DNA from: JAZLJD01 sp045617725
Lineage (GTDB): Bacteria; Bacillota; Clostridia; Lachnospirales; Lachnospiraceae
Direction of reading: 5' to 3'
Length of the DNA: 23,617 nucleotides
NCBI GenBank assembly: GCA_045617725.1
Contig: JAZLJD010000067.1
Span: 1-23,617, forward strand
The notes beneath the pieces are model-generated. The model did not search any database and had not been told where the DNA came from. It saw only the letters and a list, made by a program, of their open reading frames with translations. Every line of letters starts with the position of its first letter. Position 1 is the stretch's first letter. Both the position numbers and the translations under genes were made by a program. Positions 14,417 to 23,187 of the stretch are shown here, piece after piece.

Positions 14417-17416
14417 ATGTTTATACCTGATATATCTCCTAAGAATTCTCCCAAGAGCCTCTTAAAATATCATGAGGACCTTAATACGCTTCATTTGGGC
14501 ACAGTAGAAAATCATAACTACTTTATCCCTTTTGCCCAAAAGCAGGATCCCTTCGAAGCAAGAAATCTGTCCGAACGATTTGAGCTGTTAAACGGAGAAT
14601 GGGATTTTAAGTATTATGACAGTATTATCGATGTGGAAGATGACTTTATTCATTCCGCATTTGACAAAAAGATTCCGGTTCCTGCGAATTGGCAGTTCTT
14701 TGGGTATGACAATTTCCAGTACACGAACGTTCCGTATCCGTTTCCCTTTGATCCGCCCTTTATGCCGGACGATATACCGACCGGTATTTACGGCCTTGAC
14801 TACCGGTATTCGAAGGCGGACGAGGATGTATATCTGACCTTTGAAGGGGTCGATTCCTGCCTTTACCTGTTTGTAAATGACAGCTTTGCAGGATATTCTC
14901 AGGTATCTCATTCCACGCATGAATTCAATATAACAAAATATTTGAAGGACGGTACAAACCGCTTTACCGTAGTGGTACTTAAGTGGTGTGACGGTTCTTA
15001 TCTCGAAGACCAGGACAAAATCCGTATGTCCGGTATCTTCCGCGATGTTTATATCTTAAAACGTGCCAAAGAGCATATTTTCAACTATGTTGTAAAGGCA
15101 ATTCCGACCTGTACCGATCAAAGTGCGGAATTCTCTTTTGCCTTCGAAGGAATCACAAGTGCACATATAAGGCTTTGTGACGGAGAGCAGGTTCTTCTTG
15201 ATGCGGATGTAACAAGCGATGGTGTATTTACAAAGAAGCTTAACGGAATTAAGCTGTGGTCTCCGGAAGACCCTTATTTGTACAAGCTCTACATAGAGGC
15301 AGGCGATGAAGTGATAGGCGATTATGTGGGCTTCCGTAAGGTCGAAGTGAAGGACGGAGTATTCCTCTTTAACAATCGTCCCATTAAGATTAAGGGCGTT
15401 AATCGTCATGACAGTTATCCGGATACCGGATATTACGCAGATGAAGCACATATGCGTAAGGATCTTTCGATGATGAAGCAGCACAATATCAATGCCGTCA
15501 GAACCAGTCATTATCCGAATGCACCCATGTTCTATCAGTTGTGCGACGAATACGGTTTGTATGTGATTGATGAGGCGGATATTGAGACACATGGTGCGGT
15601 GGAGGTTTACAACCCCTATCGCTGGACTAAGGACAGTACGTATGGCGGAATCGCCATGCTTTCCGTAGATCCTGTTTGGGGTCCTTCCATGCTGGATCGT
15701 CATATAAGGCTTGTTAAAAGGGATATCAACCGTCCCTGCGTCATTTTCTGGTCCCTCGGAAATGAGTCCGGTTATGGCATCAATATGCGGGAATCCGCAA
15801 TCGCTGTAAAGAAAATGGATGATACAAGACTGGTTCATTATGAAAGTACGCATCATTTGGATGATACGAGTACCGATGTTTTGGATGTCGTTTCGGAGAT
15901 GTATACCCATCCCAACGGAATCCGTGATTTCTTAAAACGTGAGAATGAACATCGCCCGTTCATCCTGTGTGAGTATTGTCATTCCATGGGCAATGGCCCC
16001 GGAGATTTGGAGGATTATCGCGACACCTTCTATGAGAATGACCGTTTTATGGGCGGTCTCATTTGGGAGTGGTGCGATCATGCAATTCCGCAGGGCACAG
16101 CTCCCGATGGCAGAGTGAAGTACGGTTACGGTGGCGACTTCGGGGAACGTCATAATGACGGTAATTTCTGTATGGATGGTCTTGTTTACCCTGACAGACG
16201 TCCGCATACGGGACTTCTTGAAGTAAAGCAGGTGTATCGTCCCGTTCGTGTTTCCTATGAAGGCGGCAGGTTCTTCCTGACCAACTATATGGAATTCGTA
16301 AATGCGGAAGATGTCCTTACCATGAAAGCGGAAATCCGTTTAAACGGCATCCTTAAGGAAACAAAGAATGTAAGTTTTAGCGCCGCTCCGAGAGAATGCA
16401 GCGAGTTTAAGGTAGATGGTATCAATAATCTTACTGCGGATTTTGTGGATATTCGCTTTGTTTTTGGCGCCAAAAACGATACGACATGGTGCAAGAAGGG
16501 CTTCGACGTATGCTTTGACCAGATCGTGATAAAGGATGAATTTAAGAAGGAAGAGCATCCTTCCAATCGTTTTGCAACGGCAATGGAAGAGAAATTCCGA
16601 TTAACCGTAAGCAATAAAAATGTTACTTATGTTATGAATAAGCGTACCGGCTTCCTTGAATCCATCTGTGTGGGCGGGAAAGAAATACTGAATCATCCCG
16701 TTACCTACAATTTCTTCAGGGCTCCCATAGACAATGACGGACCCAGAGGCGACTGGTTCAGGGCGCATCTTAATGATTACGATACAAAGCTGTATTCCTT
16801 TGAATTTAAGGAAGAGGGAAGCGGCGTCAAGGTCATTGTAAAGCAGGGCTTCGGATGGAACATCAATCCTCCGTTTGCAAAAGTTACGAGTGAGTACTTT
16901 TTTGCAGGGGATGGAAGCTTCCATGTAAAGAGCCATTCCGAATTCTCCAACAAGGTAACCTTCCTTCCGAGGTTCGGACTTCGCTTCTTCGTAAAAAAGG
17001 AATTTGAATCCGTTGAGTACTTTGGATACGGACCCTTAGAGAGTTATATCGACAAACATCACGCTTCCTATCTTGGAAAGTTCAGCGATACGGTGCAGAA
17101 TATGTTTGAAGATTATGTGAAGCCCCAGGAGAATTCCTCCCATTACGGCTGTAAATACATGACGTTGTCGGATGGATCAGTTACACTTAATTTTGATGCG
17201 GCTCCTTCGTTCTGCTTTAACGTTTCTGAATATACAGAAGAGGAACTTGCTTCCAAGAAGCATAATTATGAGCTCGAAAAAGCAGACAGTACGGTGGTTT
17301 GTATCGACAGCGGTATGTGTGGCGTAGGTTCGAACAGTTGCGGACCGATGTTGGCTGAAAAATACCGCCTGCCCAGTGATCAGCTGGATGCCGAATTTTT
17401 CTTTCGCATAAAATAA
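14417..17416 (+). CDS. GH2 beta-galactosidase, LacZ family, cytoplasmic
   Basis: 999 aa, close to E. coli LacZ (1024). It would hydrolyse terminal beta-galactosides. There is no signal peptide, so it acts on imported sugar. Domains: jelly-roll sugar-binding domain (about 45-215), immunoglobulin-like domain (about 220-310), TIM barrel (about 312-615) and the LacZ-type C-terminal small-chain domains (about 620-999). The acid/base is Glu450 in WSLGNESGYG and the nucleophile is Glu519 in ILCEYCHSMGN. NRHDSYPDTG (329-338) and RTSHYPN (362-368) are also diagnostic. AAAGGA lies 9 nt upstream, in a 17-nt gap after the regulator. In a xylan-associated locus it might release galactose from hemicellulose side chains; true specificity is not visible. 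Confidence 0.94.
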   Translation: MFIPDISPKNSPKSLLKYHEDLNTLHLGTVENHNYFIPFAQKQDPFEARNLSERFELLNGEWDFKYYDSIIDVEDDFIHSAFDKKIPVPANWQFFGYDNFQYTNVPYPFPFDPPFMPDDIPTGIYGLDYRYSKADEDVYLTFEGVDSCLYLFVNDSFAGYSQVSHSTHEFNITKYLKDGTNRFTVVVLKWCDGSYLEDQDKIRMSGIFRDVYILKRAKEHIFNYVVKAIPTCTDQSAEFSFAFEGITSAHIRLCDGEQVLLDADVTSDGVFTKKLNGIKLWSPEDPYLYKLYIEAGDEVIGDYVGFRKVEVKDGVFLFNNRPIKIKGVNRHDSYPDTGYYADEAHMRKDLSMMKQHNINAVRTSHYPNAPMFYQLCDEYGLYVIDEADIETHGAVEVYNPYRWTKDSTYGGIAMLSVDPVWGPSMLDRHIRLVKRDINRPCVIFWSLGNESGYGINMRESAIAVKKMDDTRLVHYESTHHLDDTSTDVLDVVSEMYTHPNGIRDFLKRENEHRPFILCEYCHSMGNGPGDLEDYRDTFYENDRFMGGLIWEWCDHAIPQGTAPDGRVKYGYGGDFGERHNDGNFCMDGLVYPDRRPHTGLLEVKQVYRPVRVSYEGGRFFLTNYMEFVNAEDVLTMKAEIRLNGILKETKNVSFSAAPRECSEFKVDGINNLTADFVDIRFVFGAKNDTTWCKKGFDVCFDQIVIKDEFKKEEHPSNRFATAMEEKFRLTVSNKNVTYVMNKRTGFLESICVGGKEILNHPVTYNFFRAPIDNDGPRGDWFRAHLNDYDTKLYSFEFKEEGSGVKVIVKQGFGWNINPPFAKVTSEYFFAGDGSFHVKSHSEFSNKVTFLPRFGLRFFVKKEFESVEYFGYGPLESYIDKHHASYLGKFSDTVQNMFEDYVKPQENSSHYGCKYMTLSDGSVTLNFDAAPSFCFNVSEYTEEELASKKHNYELEKADSTVVCIDSGMCGVGSNSCGPMLAEKYRLPSDQLDAEFFFRIK

Positions 17417-17434
17417 ACATAGGTCGTGCATAGT

Positions 17435-18721
17435 ATGAAAAATGGAGTAGTAAAGGGACTATTGATTGCACTTGGCATCGTTGCCCTTTTGGTTGGATTT
17501 ACAGCTGCCGGAAACTATATATGTAATTTGAAGCTACGGAACTATATTCACTCTTTTGAACCGGTTCAATACGGTGCAGACAGGGTCGTCCCCACCTTTA
17601 AGGATGGCCACTACGAAGTGGTTTCTGAGGACGAGCTGGATATCATGTATATTACGGATATTCACATGGGCGGTGGCTTATGGACGTATAAACGTGATAA
17701 AAAGGCCATTTATGAGGTGATTACCATGATGCAGGCTGAGAAGCCGGACATCGTGGTGTTAGGCGGTGACAATACCTATGCAATTCTTACCATCGGCTAT
17801 AACGGTGGCGGAACCTTCAATAATAAAATGGTCGCAAGAACCGTTCTGGAGATATTTGAGAACGAACAGGTTTATTTTACAACAGTCTTTGGAAATCATG
17901 ATGCGGAAGCGATTGATTATTATAACCGAAGCGATATAGCAGAGCTTTATATGGATGAATCGTATCAGTATTGCTTCTTCAATTCGGAATATACCGATGC
18001 GGATGCGGATACGGTTCCCTCCGTTTCCAATCAGTGTATCGTGGTCAGAAATCCCGAGGGTAGCATTGAGAAGCTACTGTTTATTCTTGATACGAATGAT
18101 TATAAAAAGCCGAGATTCATAAACAGTATGACCTGTGAATACGATACGATTCATGAAGGCCAGGTCAAGTGGGCGCAGGATTTGATTAAGGAATATTCCT
18201 TAAAAGAAGGACTTCCGGTAGGTGAATATCTTAAGAGCTTAGTTTTTTGCCATATTCCGACCGGCGAGTATGAGTGCGCGTTCGAGGATCTTAAAAGCGG
18301 TAATCCTGCTCAAACGGAATTCATTGAAGGCTGGTGGGATGAGAGAATGATATTCTACGGCGGCTTTGAAGAGAATGATGAAGATCCTTCGGACAGCGAT
18401 ATGCTATTTGAAGTACTATCCGGTGAAATGAAAAGCCTGCAGGGAATTATTTGCGGACATGATCATGTAAATAACAACATAGTAAAGTACAAAGGGGTTT
18501 ATCTTTGCTACGGTATGAGTATTGACAATATCGCTTACGGAAACAGCATGAGTAATTCCGGCTTGCAACGAGGAGCAACCGTGATTTTCTTACGAAAGGA
18601 CGGAACGGTTGATATTCACTTAAAGAATGCATATAAGGATTATGACTGCAGTCGGAATCAATACGATGACATATACATAAATCATGCAATGTATCCGGAT
18701 CGGTTTGTAACTTTTGAATAA
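17435..18721 (+). CDS. Membrane-anchored calcineurin-like metallophosphoesterase, substrate unknown
   Basis: 428 aa. One N-terminal hydrophobic helix (7-27) after a single Lys-rich turn suggests a signal anchor with the enzyme outside the membrane. The two-metal site is complete: Asp75/His77 (TDIHMG), Asp112 (LGGDNT), Asn154/His155 (FGNHDAE), His273 (FCHIPTGE) and His342/His344 (CGHDHVNN). Family members hydrolyse phosphomono- or diesters, including nucleotides, but nothing visible fixes the substrate. The ATG at 17435 fits the basic-plus-hydrophobic N-terminus. An in-frame GTG at 17426 would add three residues; the ribosome site AGG (17421-17423) is weak for either. It sits 18 nt after the GH2 gene and 17 nt before nadE in the same direction, so it is likely in one operon. 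Confidence 0.88.
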   Translation: MKNGVVKGLLIALGIVALLVGFTAAGNYICNLKLRNYIHSFEPVQYGADRVVPTFKDGHYEVVSEDELDIMYITDIHMGGGLWTYKRDKKAIYEVITMMQAEKPDIVVLGGDNTYAILTIGYNGGGTFNNKMVARTVLEIFENEQVYFTTVFGNHDAEAIDYYNRSDIAELYMDESYQYCFFNSEYTDADADTVPSVSNQCIVVRNPEGSIEKLLFILDTNDYKKPRFINSMTCEYDTIHEGQVKWAQDLIKEYSLKEGLPVGEYLKSLVFCHIPTGEYECAFEDLKSGNPAQTEFIEGWWDERMIFYGGFEENDEDPSDSDMLFEVLSGEMKSLQGIICGHDHVNNNIVKYKGVYLCYGMSIDNIAYGNSMSNSGLQRGATVIFLRKDGTVDIHLKNAYKDYDCSRNQYDDIYINHAMYPDRFVTFE

Positions 18722-18738
18722 TTTGAGGTTTTATTAAT

Positions 18739-19503
18739 ATGGATTTTGATGTACAAAAAGAAACGGAACGAATTATAGAGTTCATAAGGACCTGGTTTAA
18801 GGAGAACGGGGACGGCTGCAAGGCTGTTATCGGAATCTCCGGCGGTAAGGATTCATCCGTAGCAGCGGCACTTTGTGTGAAGGCACTCGGAACCGACCGT
18901 GTTGTCGGGGTATTGATGCCCAACGGCGAACAGTTTGACATCGATGTATCAAAGCATCTCGTAGAATTCCTTCATATTGAATGGCATGAAGTTAACATTA
19001 AGGAAATGTACGACGCGGCAATTCATACGCTGTCATCCCAGCTTGATGAGATAGGAAGACAGACCATCATCAATATTCAACCGCGTATACGAATGACCAT
19101 GTTATATGCCATGTCCCAAAGCCTTAACGGAAGAGTTATTAATACCTGCAATCTGTCTGAGGACTGGGTAGGATATTCGACCCTTTATGGAGACGCAGCA
19201 GGAGATGTTAGCCTTCTGAATCATTACTGCGTAAGAGAAGTGAAGGAAATCGGACGCTACTTAGGACTTCCGTCCGAATTCGTTGATAAGGTACCCAGTG
19301 ACGGATTGTGCGGTCATACGGACGAGGATAACCTCGGATTTACCTATGCGGAACTAGATGCTTATATAAGGGACGGAGTTGTACCTTCCCCCGAGCACAA
19401 AAAACGAATTGACACCTTGCACAAAAGGAATCTGTTTAAATGTAAATTAATGGCTTGTTGCATGAATGAATTACCTATAAGCATCGTAGCAGAGCAAGCA
19501 TAG
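18739..19503 (+). CDS. nadE: Ammonia-dependent NAD+ synthetase
   Basis: 254 aa. It converts nicotinate adenine dinucleotide, ATP and ammonia to NAD+, the last step of NAD synthesis. The ATP-pyrophosphatase loop SGGKDSS is at 34-40. Further family motifs are NTCNLSEDWVGYSTLYGDAA (134-153) and PSDGLCGHTDEDNLGFTYAELD with its conserved DE pair. There is no glutaminase domain, so ammonia must come from solution or a partner. The ATG has GAGG 10 nt upstream and lies 17 nt after the phosphoesterase stop. deoD follows after 16 nt. Placing it in a glycan-utilisation operon is unusual. Confidence 0.94.
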   Translation: MDFDVQKETERIIEFIRTWFKENGDGCKAVIGISGGKDSSVAAALCVKALGTDRVVGVLMPNGEQFDIDVSKHLVEFLHIEWHEVNIKEMYDAAIHTLSSQLDEIGRQTIINIQPRIRMTMLYAMSQSLNGRVINTCNLSEDWVGYSTLYGDAAGDVSLLNHYCVREVKEIGRYLGLPSEFVDKVPSDGLCGHTDEDNLGFTYAELDAYIRDGVVPSPEHKKRIDTLHKRNLFKCKLMACCMNELPISIVAEQA

Positions 19504-19519
19504 AAAGAGAGGAAATAAA

Positions 19520-20245
19520 ATGGCAAAATATCCTACACCCCACATTAAGGCAACACCCGAGGATTTCGGAAGAACCGTATTAATGCCCGGCGATCCCTTA
19601 AGATCTAGGTTCATCGCTGAGAATTTTTTAAGTAACGCAAGACTTGTAAATGATGTCAGAGGCGTTCAGGGCTATACGGGAGAATACATGGGCCACAAGG
19701 TATCCGTTATGGCCAGTGGTATGGGAATGCCGTCCATCGGTATTTATTCCTATGAATTATTTAACAATTTTGATGTCGAAAATATCATCCGTATCGGATC
19801 GGCCGGAAGTATTCAGGACTATGTTCATTTACGTGACATTGTCCTTGCAATGGGCGCATCCACGAACTCAAATTATGGTCATCAGTTCGGACTTCCCGGA
19901 GATTTCGCTCCGATTGCCACCTATAAAATTCTGAAAACGGCCGTAGATGCCTGCGAAAAAGTAGGAGCAACCTATCATGTGGGCAATGTTGTTTCCACCG
20001 ACACCTTCTACGATGAGGATCCTTCCGTGAATGAGAGATGGGCCAAAATGGGAGTTTTATGTGTAGAAATGGAAACTACGGCTCTTTACTTAAATGCAGC
20101 CCGTGCAGGCAAAAATGCACTTGGTTTGTTCACGGTTTCGGATGATATCATGAAGCATCTGGGACTTACCACGGAAGAAAGACAGACCTCCTTCACGCAG
20201 ATGATGGAAGTAGCCTTAAATACCGCAGTAGAACTTGATAAATAA
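19520..20245 (+). CDS. deoD: Purine nucleoside phosphorylase, DeoD type
   Basis: 241 aa, like the hexameric enzyme of E. coli (239). It splits purine (deoxy)ribonucleosides with phosphate to base and (deoxy)ribose-1-phosphate; enzymes of this class can also accept nicotinamide riboside. Recognisable sites are His8 in TPHIKA, phosphate-binding GDPLR (24-28) and RIGSAGS (91-97), nucleoside-binding VEMET (182-186), and the catalytic Asp208 in TVSDDI with Arg221 downstream. GAGAGGAAA lies before the ATG. It is the last gene before a strong terminator, so it ends the co-directional run that begins with the kinase. Confidence 0.96.
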   Translation: MAKYPTPHIKATPEDFGRTVLMPGDPLRSRFIAENFLSNARLVNDVRGVQGYTGEYMGHKVSVMASGMGMPSIGIYSYELFNNFDVENIIRIGSAGSIQDYVHLRDIVLAMGASTNSNYGHQFGLPGDFAPIATYKILKTAVDACEKVGATYHVGNVVSTDTFYDEDPSVNERWAKMGVLCVEMETTALYLNAARAGKNALGLFTVSDDIMKHLGLTTEERQTSFTQMMEVALNTAVELDK

Positions 20246-20254
20246 AACAAAACG

Positions 20255-20300
20255 GAGTTCTGCAGTCTTTGAAAAAGGAAAGATTGCAGAATTCTTTTTT
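20255..20300 (+). terminator. Terminator after deoD
   Basis: A 16-bp stem with two G-U pairs (20255-20270 with 20279-20294) and an 8-nt loop is followed by six T. It ends the long operon; the alaS promoter begins 13 nt later. Confidence 0.94.
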
Positions 20301-20312
20301 GCCAAAAATGCT

Positions 20313-20341
20313 TTGACATGGTATTGCAAGGTTACTATAAT
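20313..20341 (+). promoter_or_regulatory. Consensus sigma-A promoter of alaS
   Basis: TTGACA (20313-20318), exactly 17 nt, TATAAT (20336-20341): a perfect match to consensus. The start is expected near 20348, giving a leader of only about 39 nt. That is too short for a T-box, unlike pheST. Confidence 0.95.
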
Positions 20342-20386
20342 GTATTAGTAATTCTCGGCATTGGCCCGAAAGGAAAGGTAAAAATC

Positions 20387-23074
20387 ATGGAAAAATACGG
20401 CGTAAATGAATTACGTAGAATGTATCTTGAATTTTTTGAGAGCAAGGATCATCTTAAGATGAATTCTTTTTCTCTTGTTCCGCATAATGATAAAAGTTTA
20501 CTTCTGATTAATGCAGGTATGGCGCCTCTTAAGCCCTACTTTACAGGACTGGAGGTTCCGCCCCGCAAGCGTGTAACGACCTGTCAGAAGTGCGTTCGTA
20601 CCGGTGATATTGACAATGTTGGTAAGACTGCAAGACATCTTACTTTCTTTGAAATGCTTGGCAACTTCTCCTTTGGCGATTATTTCAAGCATGAAGCAAT
20701 TGCATGGAGCTGGGAGTTTTTGACGAAAGTAATCGGAATGGACCCCGATCGTCTTTATCCTTCCATTTACGGCGAGGATGATGAGGCTTTCGAAATCTGG
20801 AACAAAGAGATCGGAATCCCTGCCGAGAAGATTACCCGTTTCTACCGTGACCCCGTTACCGGAGAGTGTGACAATTTCTGGGAGCATGGTGCAGGTCCCT
20901 GCGGTCCCTGCTCTGAGATTTATTACGACCGTGGAATTAAATATGGCTGTGGCAGACCTGATTGTAAGGTGGGCTGTGACTGCGATCGTTTCATGGAAGT
21001 TTGGAACAACGTATTTACGCAGTTTGACGGAGACGGTAAGGGAGGTTATACCGAACTTGCCAATAAAAATATCGATACCGGTATGGGACTCGAGAGACTT
21101 GCGGTAGTTGTTCAGGATGTAGATTCCGTATTTGATATTGATACGATGAAAGCAATCCGTGACCGCATCTGTGAAATCGCCGGAGTTAAGTATCAGTCCG
21201 ATGATGCACAGGATGTTTCCATTCGCTTGATTACGGACCATATCCGTTCTTCGACCTTCCTGATTTCCGATGGTGTTATGCCTTCGAATGAAGGACGCGG
21301 TTATGTTCTCCGTCGTCTGATTCGTCGTGCTGCACGTCACGGACGTAAGCTTGGTATTGAAGGCGAGTTCCTTGCTAAGCTTTCTGAGACGGTTATTAGC
21401 GAATGTAAGGATGGTTATCCTGAACTTTATACAAAGAGAGACTATATCTTAACTGTACTGACGCAGGAAGAGAAACAGTTCAACAAGACGATTGATCAGG
21501 GTCTTTCCATTCTTTCCGCTATGGAAGAAAAGTTATCTGCATCCGAAAGTAAAGAATTGAGCGGAACCGATGCATTTAAGCTTTACGATACATATGGATT
21601 CCCTCTTGACCTGACCACTGAAATTTTACTTGAAAAAGGTTATACCGTTGATTCCGAAGGCTTCAAGGCTGCAATGCAGGAGCAGAAGAAGAAAGCACGA
21701 GAAGCAAGAAAGGTAACCAATTACATGGGTGCCGATGCTTCCGTATTCGATGATGTAACGGTTACCACAGAGTTTATCGGCTATGATCGTTTGGCTTCCA
21801 AGGAAGTCATAGAGGTCCTTTCTAAGGATGAGGAAGTGAACGAGAACGGAGAAGACAAGACAGTTTCTGCTTTGGTTGATTTTATCGGTGAGGGCCAGAA
21901 CGGCACCATGATTTTCAGCCGTACTCCTTTCTATGCTACCATGGGCGGTCAGCTTCATGATACCGGTGTAATCAAAACGCAGGAAGGCGAGTTTAAGGTA
22001 ACTAAGGTTGAGAAACTCGTTGGTAATAAATATGCTCATTCCGGTTATGTGGTAAGCGGTATGATTAAGAAAGGTGACGAAGCAGAACTCATAGTTGATG
22101 CTGAGAGACGTGGTGCAATCAGCATGAACCATTCCGCAACGCATCTTCTTCAGAAGGCACTCAGAATGGTTCTTGGCAGCCATGTTGAGCAGGCCGGCTC
22201 CTATCAGGATGAGGAACGTACCCGTTTTGACTTCTCTCACTTCCAGGCTATGACCGAGGAGGAAATCAAGAAGGTAGAGAAGATTGTCAATGATGCAATT
22301 GCCGCTGATTATCCGATTGTTACGGAAGTTTGTGGTGTTGAGGAGGCCAAAAAGAGCGGTGCTATGGCTCTGTTTGGTGAGAAATACGGTGACAAGGTTC
22401 GCGTGGTTTCCATGGGTGAATTCTCCAAGGAACTTTGCGGTGGTACGCATGTAAAGTCTACCGGTGTGATCCGTTCCTTCAAGATTCTTTCCGAGAATGG
22501 CGTAGCTGCAGGCGTTCGTCGTATTGAAGCAATTACCGCAGATCGTGTAACTGCATATTACGAGAACATCGAGAAAGAGCTTAGCGAAGCTGCTGCCGTT
22601 ATTAAGACCACTCCGATGGCACTTAAAGAGAAGCTTACCCATATGGTAGCCGATATGAAGGCACTGCAGAGTGAGCTTGAATCCTTAAAGAGTAAGGCAG
22701 CCAAGGATGCACTCGGGGATGTTACAGGTAATGCAGTTGACATGAAGGGAATCAAGGTGCTTGCAGCATCCGTTCCCGGTGTAGATATGAATGCTTTACG
22801 TGATTTGGGAGATCAGCTTAAGAACAAGCTTTCAGAAAGCTTTGTTGTTCTTTTCTCCGAATGTGACGGTAAGGTTAATATGATTGCAATGGCTACGGAT
22901 GAAGCAATGAAGAAGGGTGCACATGCAGGCAACCTGATTAAGGACGTTGCTTCCATCGTAGGTGGTGGCGGCGGTGGCCGTCCGAATATGGCTCAGGCCG
23001 GTGGTAAAAATCCTGCCGGAATTGAGGATGCAATGAAAGCTGTATACGAGGTTGCAGCAAGACAGATTCAATAA
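20387..23074 (+). CDS. alaS: Alanyl-tRNA synthetase
   Basis: 895 aa, slightly longer than E. coli (876). It charges tRNA-Ala and clears mischarged Ser/Gly. The class II core (about 1-245) includes HLTFFEMLGNFSFGDYF (84-100), a Cys-rich insert (C188, C193, C197, C199) and the motif 3 region GMGLERLAVV (232-241). A helical tRNA-recognition domain follows. The editing domain has zinc ligands His582/His586 (HSATH) and Cys684/His688 (CGGTH). The C-Ala domain ends with a glycine-rich loop, VGGGGGGRPNMAQAGGK. The ATG is chosen because MEKYGVNELR is the family N-terminus and AAAGGAAAGG lies about 8 nt upstream. No terminator separates it from rpsU. Confidence 0.97.
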   Translation: MEKYGVNELRRMYLEFFESKDHLKMNSFSLVPHNDKSLLLINAGMAPLKPYFTGLEVPPRKRVTTCQKCVRTGDIDNVGKTARHLTFFEMLGNFSFGDYFKHEAIAWSWEFLTKVIGMDPDRLYPSIYGEDDEAFEIWNKEIGIPAEKITRFYRDPVTGECDNFWEHGAGPCGPCSEIYYDRGIKYGCGRPDCKVGCDCDRFMEVWNNVFTQFDGDGKGGYTELANKNIDTGMGLERLAVVVQDVDSVFDIDTMKAIRDRICEIAGVKYQSDDAQDVSIRLITDHIRSSTFLISDGVMPSNEGRGYVLRRLIRRAARHGRKLGIEGEFLAKLSETVISECKDGYPELYTKRDYILTVLTQEEKQFNKTIDQGLSILSAMEEKLSASESKELSGTDAFKLYDTYGFPLDLTTEILLEKGYTVDSEGFKAAMQEQKKKAREARKVTNYMGADASVFDDVTVTTEFIGYDRLASKEVIEVLSKDEEVNENGEDKTVSALVDFIGEGQNGTMIFSRTPFYATMGGQLHDTGVIKTQEGEFKVTKVEKLVGNKYAHSGYVVSGMIKKGDEAELIVDAERRGAISMNHSATHLLQKALRMVLGSHVEQAGSYQDEERTRFDFSHFQAMTEEEIKKVEKIVNDAIAADYPIVTEVCGVEEAKKSGAMALFGEKYGDKVRVVSMGEFSKELCGGTHVKSTGVIRSFKILSENGVAAGVRRIEAITADRVTAYYENIEKELSEAAAVIKTTPMALKEKLTHMVADMKALQSELESLKSKAAKDALGDVTGNAVDMKGIKVLAASVPGVDMNALRDLGDQLKNKLSESFVVLFSECDGKVNMIAMATDEAMKKGAHAGNLIKDVASIVGGGGGGRPNMAQAGGKNPAGIEDAMKAVYEVAARQIQ

Positions 23075-23085
23075 GAAAAAAATAG

Positions 23086-23114
23086 TTGACGAATCTTTGA
23101 TTATTTCGTATAAT
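23086..23114 (+). promoter_or_regulatory. Sigma-A promoter of rpsU
   Basis: TTGACG (23086-23091), 17-nt spacer, TATAAT (23109-23114). It begins 11 nt after the alaS stop, with no terminator in between, so rpsU may also receive read-through from alaS. Confidence 0.93.
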
Positions 23115-23119
23115 CTGTT

Positions 23120-23154
23120 TTGTGCAATTAAGAGACCCGTACAGCGATGCACAA
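23120..23154 (+). promoter_or_regulatory. Leader hairpin at the 5' end of the rpsU transcript
   Basis: Perfect 7-bp inverted repeat, TTGTGCA (23120-23126) and TGCACAA (23148-23154), with a 21-nt loop. The predicted start site is about 23121, so the stem would cap the mRNA end. It is followed by GGAGGGAGG (23165-23173) and then AGGTG (23176-23180), the second at normal distance (7 nt) from the ATG. A role in stability or autoregulation is possible. Confidence 0.5.
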
Positions 23155-23187
23155 TCTAAATGCTGGAGGGAGGTTAGGTGTGATAAC

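Noticed and set aside
20318..20386. A 23-residue extension of AlaS.
   Set aside because: It begins inside the promoter hexamers, before the expected transcription start.
21626..22642. A long open frame (338 codons) on the minus strand inside alaS, and a similar one at 15056-15910 inside the GH2 gene.
   Set aside because: Both are antisense to intact, strongly conserved genes, have no ribosome site or recognisable domain, and follow from codon composition of the real gene.
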